A stretch of DNA of 64,000 nucleotides, taken from the NCBI RefSeq assembly GCF_030445035.2, contig NC_080701.1, positions 11,808,739 through 11,872,738 of the forward strand, given 5' to 3'. The position numbers and the translations under genes are program-made. This DNA comes from Dasypus novemcinctus. Taxonomy: Eukaryota > Chordata > Mammalia > Cingulata > Dasypodidae. The number at the start of each line of letters is the position of its first letter. The first letter of the stretch is position 1. Under the pieces are notes generated by a model. The model saw only the letters and a program-made list of their open reading frames with translations. It made no database searches and had not been told where the DNA came from. Positions 52,765-63,200 of this stretch are shown piece after piece.

Positions 52765-52890
52765 AGTGCAATTCCAAACTTGGCTGTTCTTGGCTGCACA
52801 TCAACAGCACGTGGGGCGCTGGAGACCTACCCAGGCCTGGGTCTGGGCTGGTCAGGTGTCTTGAAAGCTCCCCAGGTGATTCTAATGGGT
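52765..52890 (-). repeat. MER5A-like fragment in DUSP4 3' UTR
   Basis: 'ggctgcacatcaacagcacg', 'tggggcgctggagacc', 'aggcctgggtctggg' and 'gctccccaggtgattctaat' match the hAT-Charlie element MER5A in order. Confidence 0.65.
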
Positions 52891-55118
52891 GTCACTCATT
52901 CAAAACTACAGGGACCTCATGCTCCTCGGGTAACTCCTATCTCCACCGTCCCACCTCCCTCTGTCCACCTTCCCAAGGATTTAAAAAATATTCTCATGGC
53001 TTCCCAACCTTGGTGGAGACCTTCTAGGATCTGGCTGGAACGAGCACCTGAGAAAAACGGCATCGGGAGAGAACGCCTGAAGCTGGGTGCTACCCATCTG
53101 CTCAGTGTGGCCTCAGAGTAACACTGCTCTGGGGGGAGGTGGGCTCCAGGGTCCTCGTGCTGCTCTACAAACACCCTTGAGAAGATGAGCTTCTGGAAGG
53201 CACCAGCCTCTGGAATGTCCACTGAAACTACTGCCCTTTGGGACCAACAGCAAAGTTGATACCCAGAGAGAGCAGCCATGCCTGCTGGCCACCACAGAGA
53301 TTGTGGGTCACCTGCCACCTGCCATGGAGGGCCACCTACGAGGCTCACTGACCTCTGGCCAACCTGGTGGCCTTCCATGGTGCTCTTCTAAGACATGAGT
53401 GAAGCTTCTAAAGGGAGAACAGCAAAGAACCCATTCCAATCAAGCCAACTTCTGACATTATTTCCAGGAATCTGGGGACTCACACTATTGTCAGGTACAC
53501 AGAGAATGGCTTTATAAACAGTGGTTTCACATTGTGGAAGAAGACTTGAGCTGGAAAGCAGGGCAAAGACATGCCCGAGCTAGTCCCAAGTCCCAACTGT
53601 CAATGCGGTTGAAATTCCAATCTGGGAGAGCAGGAGGCATAGTTTTTGGCAAATGGACACTCATTCCATCAAAAGTGATCTGTTCTCCAGGCTGCTTCCC
53701 TCCTGCCCCCCTGCCCCCGTGGCCCCTCCCCCAGGGCCTCTCTGCTGCTGACCTCGGAGCTTTTTCAGCTGCAGGGCCCATTTGGCCTCATTCGTCACAA
53801 AACCCCAGACGACTTCCAGGAATCAAGGGCAATGTCGGAGTGTCCAACTGTGCTGTGTCTCAATGGGTCCATTGTCCAGGAACCCCAGCCCGGTCCCTGC
53901 CTCACCCTTGACCACTCAGCCAAGCAGCTCCCAGGGGAGGCAGACGGCTCCCGGCTTTTCCAAACGCAGGAAGCGGAAGCTCTGGCCTCACCCAAGGGCA
54001 GGGGCTCGGAAGAGGCAGGGCTCACCGTGCCAACACAGGTCCACGGTTCAGGGAAGGAGACGGAACGCGTGGACCTGGTTCCTGGCTGGGTGCCAGGGGG
54101 AGAAAGCATTCCCAAGTGTTCTGACACTGAGGCTTGAAGCTACTCATGGGTGAGCCTGACTGTTCATTCAGATCTAGGCTCAAAGGGCTAAACACAAAAC
54201 CAAAACACATGCTCGCGTTTCTAGACAAGTTTGCCATGACCTCTAATATGGCACCCCGTAACGACACAGGTCCACAACACTACAGGTGAAATAACGTGTA
54301 GCGGGTTCCCTCTCCCCTCCCCCCGACCCCACAGAAAATGTATCCTTCTTCCTCCAAAAGCTCCTCTTCCATTTGGAAAGGCCTCCTAAACTGGCATAAT
54401 CCCAGGAAAGGATCCTAAAAGGCTCCTGAGCAGCCTGCTCTCCCAGCATCCCGGACTTCCAGGAGGCCAGGAATGCGAGGTCCACATCCCTCTTTTATTC
54501 AGAAGAGGACATGAAAGTATCCACCTAGGCCAAGAATTTTCAGGACGCAAGAATCTTGTCAGTACACTTCATTTCAAACTCCCGGATGTATGCAAAAGAG
54601 AAAAGACGGTGCTTCGACTCATTTTAGTTAAATCTCTAGTTCGCTGGTTTCCCCGGTGGCCTAGCCAAATGATTCACGGGAGGAAAAAGTCTAAATTGCA
54701 CCCAATTTTTCAGAAGCACCTTATACAATATATGGCATTCATCACGGCTGGTATATAGGGCTTAGGCCCAGGAAAAAAAATGTTCCCACCACTAAGCTGA
54801 ATTCTTGATCGCTGGAGAGCAAAGGTTGTGGTTTAAAAGTAGGGGATCTATGTGCCCAAGGACCAGCTTCGAAAAGTATAAAAAAGTAGTCTTTTCCTGT
54901 CTCCCTTCTCCCGGCCCACACTGCCTGCTTCTTAGTTGCAACAGGTGCAAGCCCATCCCATGCTCACCTTTACCTACCCAGAAGTCACTGCGCTCCTAGC
55001 TGCTCTGGCATTCGCGTGCTATTGTGCTCCGTTGTTTGATGCCAACATAAATATATTTTAAGTCCACTGGCCCTAGGCTCCTTGTACTTACATACGGAGA
55101 AAATTCTTAATAAATACT

Positions 55119-55128
55119 TTTATTTATT
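55119..55128 (-). terminator. DUSP4: DUSP4 proximal poly(A) signal pair
   Basis: The - strand reads 'ttaataataaataaaagtat', two overlapping AATAAA hexamers, about 500 bases past the stop codon. With the flanking ATTTATT it would give a short transcript form. Use in vivo is not shown. Confidence 0.45.
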
Positions 55129-55624
55129 ATTAAGCATAATTACGCACCTGTAGGTGACTTCGAAATGAAAACCACGTCCTACAAGATTTCTTTAAAAAAC
55201 AAAATTCCTCTCACTACACAACGACAAGGAAAAAGGAATGAGAACACAAAACCAGGCACTTCTGGGAAACTTGTTTTCTTTTGACCCCCACTCCCACCCC
55301 ACCCAACAAAACAAAAACAAAAACAAAACTGGTTGGGCCCGTCTGCCAGGGTCTACGGATCTCCTAACTTCAAGCCTTACTGCTTAAAAAATGAGGTAAG
55401 AAATGTCTGTCTGAAAAAGGGAAACTGAGGCAAACCAAACCCGGGTCTTCCCCGGCGGCCGAGGCCGCGTTATTGCTCTAAATTGGGGTGCTGCTGGTTT
55501 GCTCTGAACGCCGGGTCCTTATTGCCATTCCAGAGGGCCCCGAGGCCGGCCGGGAGGGGCACGGCTTGGCCAGCTGCCCCCCGCCCCGGGCCGCGCAGTC
55601 CTGGCGGGGGGTCCGGGAGCCCCC

Positions 55625-56010
55625 CTAGCAGCTGGGGGAGGTGGTGATGGGGCTGTGCAGGTAGGGCAGGCTGCTGGGCGCCGCGTGCACGCCCACCGAC
55701 ACCGGGAAGCTGAAGACGAACTGCGAGGTGGGCGTGGGGGCGCGCGCGCCGCGCTCGCGCAGGGGCGCCGACGGGCTGGCGGCCTCGGCCGCGCACGACG
55801 TGGCGAGCACCTGCGCCTCGAACTGCAGCAGCTGCCCCATGAAGCTGAAGTTGGGCGAGATGATGCTGCGGCGCTGCTTGACGAACTCGAAGGCCTCCTC
55901 CAGCCGCACGCGCTGCTTCATCATCAGGTAGGCCAGGCAGATGGTGGCCGAGCGCGAGATGCCCGCCTGGCAGTGCACCAGCACGCGCCCGCGCCGCCCC
56001 TTCACCGCGT
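55625..56010 (-). CDS. DUSP4: DUSP4 exon 4: phosphatase active site and C-terminus
   Basis: Rest of D267, residues 268-394 and TAG (55627-55625). [20 protein letters not shown] has the HCxxGxSRS signature with C280 as nucleophile and R286. [20 protein letters not shown] and [14 protein letters not shown] finish the domain; the Ser/Pro-rich tail ends SPITTSPSC. Before the signature the sequence reads AVKGRRGRV where remembered human reads AVKDCRGRV, so two changes near the active site but outside the loop. Acceptor 'tctctgccgcag'. Confidence 0.97.
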
Positions 56011-57218
56011 CTGCGGCAGAGAGCGCGTGAGCGCGCGGGCCCGGCCTGGGGGGGCCTCCCGCCGAGGAGGGGGGCCATGCCAGGGGGCCCTGGGACTTAA
56101 CCCACAGGGGGCTCGACCCCTGGGGGGACCCACGCTAGGCCCGGCTACGCCCCGACAGGCAGCCAGGATGACCGGTGGCAGCAACAAAGGCTGTGCGGTG
56201 GCCCCCCCCCCCCCGCAAGGGCAGGGCCCCGCTCGCCCCGCCCCGGGGCCCGCCGCCCCCCGCCTGCCCGCCCCGGGCCTACCGATGAACTCGATGGCCT
56301 CCATGAACCAGGAGCTGATGTCCGCCTTGTGGTCGTCCTCCACGGGGATGCACTTGTACTGGTAGTGGCCCTCGAAGTGGTTGGGGCAGTCGGAGGAGAC
56401 GTTCAGCAGCGCCGTGATGCCCAGCGCGTCCAGCGTGTCCCTGCGCGCCGCGTGGTGGGCGCTGCCCAGGAAGAGGAAGGCCAGGATCTCCACGGGGCCC
56501 CCCTGCGCGGAGGCGGGAGAGGCCCGGTGAGCGCCGGCAGGAGTGCGGGGGACCCCACCTAAGGCCCACCCAGGCCCCGGGGCTCCCCATGCTCTCCCCA
56601 GGCTTCTGCCCAGGCCCGCGCCCCGCATTCAGGGCCTGCGAGAAGGCGGAGCTCTGCAGAGGTGGCCCCTCCCCTTGCCCTTCTCGGCCCCGCCCACTCA
56701 CCCAGCCCCGCCCCTCTCCTCTCGCCCTAGCCCCGCCCTTCTCGCCCAGCTCCGCCTCCTCGGCCCCGCCCCTCTCCTCTCGCCCCAGCCCCGCCCCTCT
56801 CCTCTCACCCTAGCCCCGCCCCTGCCCTTCTCACCCAGCTCCGCCTCCTCAGCCCCGCCCTGGCCCCGCCCCTATCGGCCCCAGCCCCGCCCCTCTCCTC
56901 TCACCCTAGCCCCGCCCCTGCCCTTCTCACCCAGCTCCGCCTCCTCGGCCCCGCCCTGGCCCCGCCCCTCTCCTCTCACCCTAGCCCCGCCCTTCTCACC
57001 CAGCTCCGCCTCCTCAGCCCCGCCCTGGCCCCGCCCCTCTCTGCCCCAGCCCCGCCCCCACCCCGGGCCCACCTGGTCGTGCAGGGGCGTCCCGCAGGAG
57101 CTGCAGCCCAGGTCCAAGGACTCGGTGGCGCTCGGGGGCACGGGGGGCGCGATGGTCACCAGGGCCTTGGTTTTGGAGCAGAATTCGGGGTACTCGGAGG
57201 AAAACCTCTCATAGCCAC
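55625..57218 (-). CDS. DUSP4: DUSP4 (MKP-2), 3' part: three coding exons
   Basis: Exons 57218-57073, 56502-56283 and 56010-55625 join in frame to 250 residues, fitting human residues 145-394 without gaps. The nuclear dual-specificity phosphatase removes phosphate from Thr and Tyr of ERK, JNK and p38 and is itself an ERK-induced early gene. The window holds the whole catalytic domain and the C-terminus SPITTSPSC. Exon 1, with the rhodanese-like domain, docking motif and promoter, is beyond 64000. The C-terminus with [19 protein letters not shown] separates it from DUSP1 and DUSP5. Confidence 0.96.
56011..56282 (-). other. DUSP4: DUSP4 intron 3, 272 bp
   Basis: Very GC-rich, donor GTAGGC (56282), acceptor GCAG. 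Contains a C run of about 12 (56202-56213) on the + strand, i.e. a G run in the transcript, that may be misread in sequencing. Confidence 0.93.
56283..56502 (-). CDS. DUSP4: DUSP4 exon 3: first half of phosphatase domain
   Basis: Residues 194-266 plus first base of D267 (220 nt). [20 protein letters not shown], then [40 protein letters not shown], and [11 protein letters not shown]249 in VEDDHKAD is the general acid; remembered human reads VEDNHKAD. All core positions are kept. Acceptor 'cctccgcgcag', donor GTAGGC. Confidence 0.97.
56503..57072 (-). other. DUSP4: DUSP4 intron 2, 570 bp, mostly GC-box minisatellite
   Basis: Donor GTGGGC (57072), acceptor GCAG (56503). Two thirds of the intron is the array listed next. 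In the transcript the intron is G-rich, with many GGGCGGGGC words, and may form G-quadruplexes. Confidence 0.93.
56686..57064. repeat. Minisatellite with 16 GC boxes
   Basis: CCCCGCCC occurs 16 times in about 375 bp, in larger repeating units made of CTCCGCCTCCTC, CCCCGCCCTGG, CCCCGCCCCTCTCCTCTC and ACCCTAG blocks. CTCCGCCTCCTC recurs four times at steps of about 70-95 bp. Each CCCCGCCC is a GC box on the - strand (GGGCGGGG), the Sp1/KLF binding word. Confidence 0.95.
57073..57218 (-). CDS. DUSP4: DUSP4 exon 2: linker between rhodanese and phosphatase domains
   Basis: 146 nt: end of G145 and residues 146-193. [20 protein letters not shown] then [20 protein letters not shown] and CGTPLHDQ. 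It matches remembered DUSP4 linker with small changes (human GGYEKFSAEYPEFC). Acceptor 'tttgtccccgacag', donor GTGGGC. Confidence 0.96.
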
Positions 57219-60200
57219 CTGTCGGGGACAAAGAAGTCCAGGTTCAGGCGGTCGCGACGCCAGCGGAAAGAACTGGCCTCCTCCCCGGGGAGGGTGGGCG
57301 GCCGGCTCCGAGGTGGCCACTGGGCGGCGCTGCGGGCGCGGAAAGCACGGCCGAGGAGCCCTCGGAGGCGCAGCGCCCCCGGCCGGCGCCGGCTGCAGCG
57401 CGCCGGGACGTCGCGAAGGCCTAGGGACCAGCCTGGGGACGCACTGCGGCTTGGGATGAAGACACGCTAGGGGCGGATGCAGGGAGCGTGCAGAGGCGCT
57501 CCTGAGGGGTGGCACGGCAGGCAGGGGAGGGAGAGGCGGGCTCCTGGGGACACGGCGCCGCCGGCGAGGTGCCAGCCCCCTCCCAGCCTCCCTTTGGAGA
57601 GGTTCTCCAGCGGGGAGAAGCGCCCCGCACTGGTGCTCCTGGACAGGAGCAGTGGAGACAGGCCACTTGGAGGGCCGCCTGCGCAGCTGCCCCGTCACCC
57701 AGCGGCCACAAGAGGAGACGGGCTTACAGCTGAGGACCCCCTTGCTAGGAGAGGTTTAGGGGAGGAAGGATCTCCTGAAGGTCGCTAGGCCCCAGAATGG
57801 TTATCTGGGGGCATCGTTTCCGGGGAAGGGAGTCTTCACCTAAAGAGCCACAGGGGCGACCTCTCTGGAAAAGCGCCAGTGCTGGCCCCCGAGAGGCGAG
57901 TGGCCAGCTCAAGCCTTGCAGCTGACGAGCTTGGGACCGGGCGCTGGGGGTCACTTACAAACAACCATCCCTATTTGGCCTTGCTCTTATTTTTATTTTG
58001 CTGTTTCTGTAGGACCAGACCTTGACTCTAAATCCATTTAGCAGGGCCTGTAGGTTGTGGATCCGCCACTCGCACCGACCCGTTTGGCTGATGAGTCGGG
58101 CCAAGGTGTCCTGCTAGAAGCTTTACAGTTTTAGGACCAAGCAGGAGGGGTCCAGTGTCCCCCCATATCCGTTTACAGCAATCTCCCGGCGCACAGACAC
58201 GTGATGATCAGTCAATGGCTCACCCCAAACCCCGCCCTGGAGACAACCGCCTACTGCTGCTCCGGGGGAAGCACGAGTGCCGCTAAGGCGTGTGGAAACA
58301 GGGTACATGTTTCTTCCCCTCGGACCGGAGGCCCCTGGGCACCCTCCACTGCCTCCCTCAGGACAGATAAGGAGATCTGTGGTCACGGGTCCTTGGTCCT
58401 GCTGACTCAAAATGACCAGCCTCCTGGGTGGAAAACCTGCTGGGAGTCGGGCTCTGCCCGCCTCAGCTGGCCACCCCGTCAGGGCACCCCCTCCTGTCCT
58501 AACCCCCCGTCTGCTTTCCTCATAAGGCTACAAGCAGGGCTGCCCAAAATGCAGGGACCAGAGTCGCGGGGAGCCGGTGAATGACATTACCTGGAGGCCC
58601 TAAGGTGGGCGTCCGGGAGGGGTGGTGAGCACAAACGACATGCTTTGGAGAAGGAAGAAGGAGCAGCAGATCCCCAGACAAACCCCTGTTGAGCCTCGAC
58701 AGAAACAGCCATTGTTTGTTTTCTATATGCTTCTCTAGCATTTGAATGGTTTTCTAACAAAATGATGCTCGTATTTATTAAAGAAGTTGAGCTCTCAAAA
58801 CATGTTTTTGAAAACAAATTTAAGCCATGCACGGTGGCCTCTGGAAGTGCAGCACCTAGTTTGGCAGGCAAAGGGGACGTGGGGCCAGGCTCACCAGGAC
58901 CAGTGCCCCGAGAGCAGGGCAAGGGAAGAAGCCTCTGAGGGGTCGAGACGACATTCTTCCACGGCTGAGAATAGGGACAGACTGACGCTCTGGGTCGATC
59001 CCCGGCTCTGGACCAGTCACCAGCTGTGCCACCTGGGCCAGTTGCCCCCTTTGCCTCCACGCTGGAGAATGTGAGTCCGTGCCCGCCTGGCAGTGCTGGC
59101 ACCTGGCTTCCAGGAGACGCGTGAGGAAGGCGTCCTTTCCTGGCACTAAACGGAGTTCCTCAAAGATCAAAGAGGGGCACGCGTGCAGGCCACTTCCCAG
59201 CCCTCGACAGCCTTGTCTTTGGGGCCTTATTTCTTTGTTCCCGTCGCCATCTCGAGGCCCAGCAGCTAGACAGAAGGTGGGCAGGTGGGGCACTTCCTGA
59301 ACTCCACACTGCTTCCGGCCTCCTGCACATCCACTGCCTTCAGGAGTCAACGAATGAGGCTGGTGCAGCAGAACCACGGCCGAGGGGTCCCAGCCAGCTG
59401 CCGGCCACGGTGTGGCGTGGGGGGCGGGCAGGATGGAGGTGACCGGGAGGTGGAGAGGCCAGACCGGGCCTGGGGCAGGGAGCTGACCCTGCGTCATCCT
59501 CCAAGCTGCTCCCAATGGATAGAGGGACAGCACAGGCCTGGAAAAGACCCCATCCGAACGGAGCAGGAAAATGATGACCCAGAGCTCAGTTTCCCTCTGG
59601 AGGGTCTTTAAAGAATGAGCAAAAGGGAATTAACCAGAGAAGCAGACTGGCTTAGGGCTGGGAGCTAGAAGATTCGGCACCCTTGACAGGAGCAGCCAAA
59701 GGGCTTCTCCCCTCCTGCACCACCACTGGCTTTGGCAGGTCTGGGGTTGGGACCTGCTTCTGATGGGCCCCTGGCGCTGTTCAGGACCAGGATGAGTGCA
59801 AGGCCCACTGACGGTCACCGGAGGGGGCAGTCAAGGTGGTGATGGACGAGTGCAAGTTCGCATGGTCTGGCACCTGCAATAGATGGCTCGGGCCACCCCC
59901 GCCAGGCCACGCACCAGGAGCTCACCCCCAGTATCACGGGCACCCATGCTAATAAAAACTAGAGCCACGTTAAGAATCTGCCTCTGTGGCAGGCTTTCCA
60001 CACACTGTCCCCTCCAGCATGGCCCTTCCAGACGGAAGGCAGGAGCAGTCCTACTTTTGCAGGAAACTGAGCCCAGCAGCTCGAAGCCAGAAACCTAGAC
60101 CTGCTGCCGGGAAGCGCCCCTGCTGCCGCCCCGTCTGGCAGCCCTTTCCTCGGAGCACTGCCTGCTGGTTTCCTCAAGTGAAGGCACAGAAGTTTCATTC

Positions 60201-63200
60201 ACGATGGGAAAGGCTCTGAGCAGGGCACTGCTGACACTGCACCCAACTCTGCTCCTTCCGTGGTTTTCTAACTACGGGTTGTCATCCTGAGGGGTCGTGA
60301 TTAGCAATTAAAAAAAAGAGAGATACAATAGAACAGAAACTACTAGAAGGCACTGCATTTCATGAGAGCTGGATTTCATGGAGCTTTTGTTCCAGGTACA
60401 GATGTGTCTGTATGCCAGGGCAGAGTGTCAATTTCCCACTGGTGTGGGGTCAAAAAAGACTTTTTGCCCTCGTGCCCTTGCCAATGTGAGCAGTACCAGA
60501 TCCACAGCCCTGGTAAGAGCTAGATTTAGAACACCAAGTTTTATGCAAAACCCTTATTCCGGTCGTATGCAGCGGGGCTGGCTGCTGTTCGGTGCCTCCT
60601 CCAGGTGTGCAGGGAGAACAGACCTGGGTGCCGTCCCCGATGGAGCAGGTTAGGATCGCCTCCCGTCCCCGTTTCCTGGCTGCCACACGATGGGTGGGCC
60701 CAAGAACAGAACCGCAGTCAGGCTGGGGGCTGGAAGGCTGGCCCCCTCCCGGCTCGGGGTCCTCTAGCTGGCCGGCAGCCTGCAGGCGCCCTGGCCTTGC
60801 CACGACGTGGCAATGCACTTGGGGCAGCCTCCCTCCTCTGGAGTCCACTGACTTCCAGCCTCGTGGCTTCTCTGTGGCCTCCCCTAGGGGGACCCCCTCA
60901 TAGGATTAAGATCCTCCGGGTTCAGCTGCGCCATACCCTACCTGACCCTCCTCCAAAGGCCCTATGCAGTCGCTTCACTCCCCCCGGAATGGGCTAATGT
61001 CAAGGGCTGTGCTTTCCTGGGGTACACTACTCCAAGCCACCGCACCCCTGAAACCCTGGTTTGCCACCTCACACTCAAGGATTTCAGGCTCTAGGATCTC
61101 TAAGTTCCAAATACTCCTTGATTAGAAATGTCCAGCATCTATTTATTTGCAAATTTACAAAACGTGAGCATGTCCATTCCGCAGGCCCCAAAGCAGTAGG
61201 TGCCTAAGAAATGTACTTCTACCTTCTGAATAAAATTTCCTGACAGATATGCCAGTTAATTCTGGCATGTTTTTTCTACGTCCTGTTGAATGTAATTACC
61301 TCACAGTCTTATTAATTTTGACCTGTTTTTTCCCTCATCCGTATTTAATAATATACTTTCTATTCTTAAAGCTCTCGTTTTCTCATCTTTATTTTAAAAC
61401 TTGAGTCTAGGAAAAACAAAGTAAGACGATTTTCACCCGACTTCCTGGAGGGAGACCTACACCCACAGTTTAGCTCCCATGTCTTTTTTTTTCTCTCTCA
61501 CACACGTGCACAAGGAAGGCAATTTTCCAAGGTCAGTGAAAACGATGACCCACTGGCCCCCTGTTCCCCACACCTGCTGGGGTAGACTGTGTACGTGAAA
61601 GGGCTCTGCACAGGGCAGACTGATGTAGGGCTGATGATAGCACTAGGATAGGCCTTTTAAGGGGGACTGCAATGGACCAGACAGGGTCACGGATCTCAGG
61701 TGGCTTCCAGTGATCTCCCATGACCCCACCCCCAATGCTCAGAGTGTCACCTCTTCACAGCGTGCACCTGCCCTGGCTCTCCCCATCAATACAAGGCAAA
61801 TGTTGCCGAGCCAGAAAGTCTGGGGGTCATTGGAAGGTCATTTGCCTTGGAGAACTTCCCGGGATGTGGTGTGGACTTAGTGAGCACCCACGGGCTTCTC
61901 TTCACCTGGGGACTCCCTCCACGGGGAGACCTGGCACCTGCCCTCTGCAGGCTGGCTGGCACCCAGGGGCATGTGAGGGGCATCTTGCTGCAGCCCCTCC
62001 AAGTTCCCGGGTGCCCTCTGCTCTGCTCAACTGGCTTCCGGTGGGCGGTGGACTCTTCTCCAGTCTGCTTCCCCTTTGCTAGCCAGGAACCGCCTTCGAG
62101 TAAGGAAACCGTCGATCTCGTCGCCGAGGTCCTGATTCTCGAAAGGACCTCCCTGGCTGCTGAAAACGGTCACCCGTTCTCTGCGGGCCTTCTTGGTGGG
62201 TGCCGCACGCCTTCCTGAGAGCACCCAGGGCAAGCCCAGGGAAGGCCTGGGTCTAAGTAACCAACTTTTCACTCTCACTTCCTGGTCCCACCGCATCTTT
62301 GGTTACTTTTGTTGGCCGGAAGCATCCAATTCAAATGATGCAAAAACTAGCAAGTCTGCGTCCTTCGCTGCCATGCTTTATGGTAGGTGTCGGAAATTAC
62401 CTTCGAGGCCTGACATTTTATCACTCTAACACTTCCAAACCTGGGCTGTCACCTGCACTGTGTCACATTTGCAAGGGAAGAGCTAGTTTTTTTCCCCTTT
62501 GGGTGGAAGAGGAGTACAACTCAGCATCCCATGGGGCTGCTTGATGCCACCGACCGAGGACGGACTAGTGGGGACAGAGAGCGGAAAGACAGAAGTCACC
62601 AGGGCAGCTACTTGCCCCCTCCCCATCTTCCCAGCCCCAATGCTCATGGGTGGCAAAAGTGGCTGTTTTATGTCGGAGGCTGTATGGCCAGGTGTGGGGC
62701 TACAGGTTCCGTGAACTCCAAGCTGGAGGGACAGCCTGGCCTACCTAGCTGATGCCCTCACATTTTCAAAACTGCTCCATTTCTTAAGTAGGATGCGAAT
62801 AAGAGTCAAAGGTCATGGGCTGAGATGGATTTTAGGCAGGAGCAAAGAGGAATCATGCTCTGACACTTGAAATCTTTCTGCGTAACAGACTGATTCACAA
62901 TTTAGGGAATACGGGAGGTAAAGAGTGCCTTCCGTTAGGGTAGGAAAATGCGTTTTCTCTCTCATAACCGGGGGAGTCTGAATCCAATCTAAGGCTCTGT
63001 GGAGGGGAAAGCCAGATTTCGAAGGAGATGTGTACTGTGATAAAATTGGAAAAATTGAAACGTCTAAACTGTCCCTAAAAATGCCTTAAAGGGTTTTAAA
63101 TTATAAGCTGAAAAAAGTTCACCCCCCATGGAAATATTTTACTAAAATATTGTAGTGGTTTTCGTTATTGCTTTTAGCAAAACTTGGTTAGGATCAAGAA

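Larger units (their letters stand above)
52240..55624 (-). other. DUSP4: DUSP4 3' UTR (maximum extent)
   Basis: Runs from the stop codon (55627-55625) to the distal AATAAA at 52266-52261. An inner pair of overlapping signals at 55128-55119 would give a UTR of only about 0.5 kb, and an AU-rich part (55040-55140 with ATTTATT words) fits an immediate-early mRNA of short life. A MER5A-like fragment sits at 52765-52890. The stretch 52900-54500 is GC-rich and yields several open frames, which I regard as chance. Extent is inferred. Confidence 0.65.
55450..57720. promoter_or_regulatory. CpG-rich island over DUSP4 exons 2-4
   Basis: CpG is frequent from the stop codon region to 500 bp upstream of exon 2, densest in exon 4 (55730-56050) and at 57300-57430. 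It is not at the gene's main promoter. It may be an intragenic island or alternative start region. Its limits are judged by eye. Confidence 0.6.

Noticed and set aside
52659-54267. Several open frames of 100-150 residues on both strands
   Set aside because: They lie in the GC-rich DUSP4 3' UTR, overlap one another in all frames and show no domain or splice support.
55470-56078. 202-residue open frame over DUSP4 exon 4 on the same strand
   Set aside because: It is an alternative frame of the exon and intron 3, Ala/Gly/Arg-rich from GC-richness, and crosses a clear splice site. The true frame holds the HCxxGxSRS signature.
57156-57698. 180-residue open frame upstream of and into DUSP4 exon 2
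   Set aside because: It reads exon 2 in the wrong frame and has low-complexity Pro/Arg content from a CpG-rich region.
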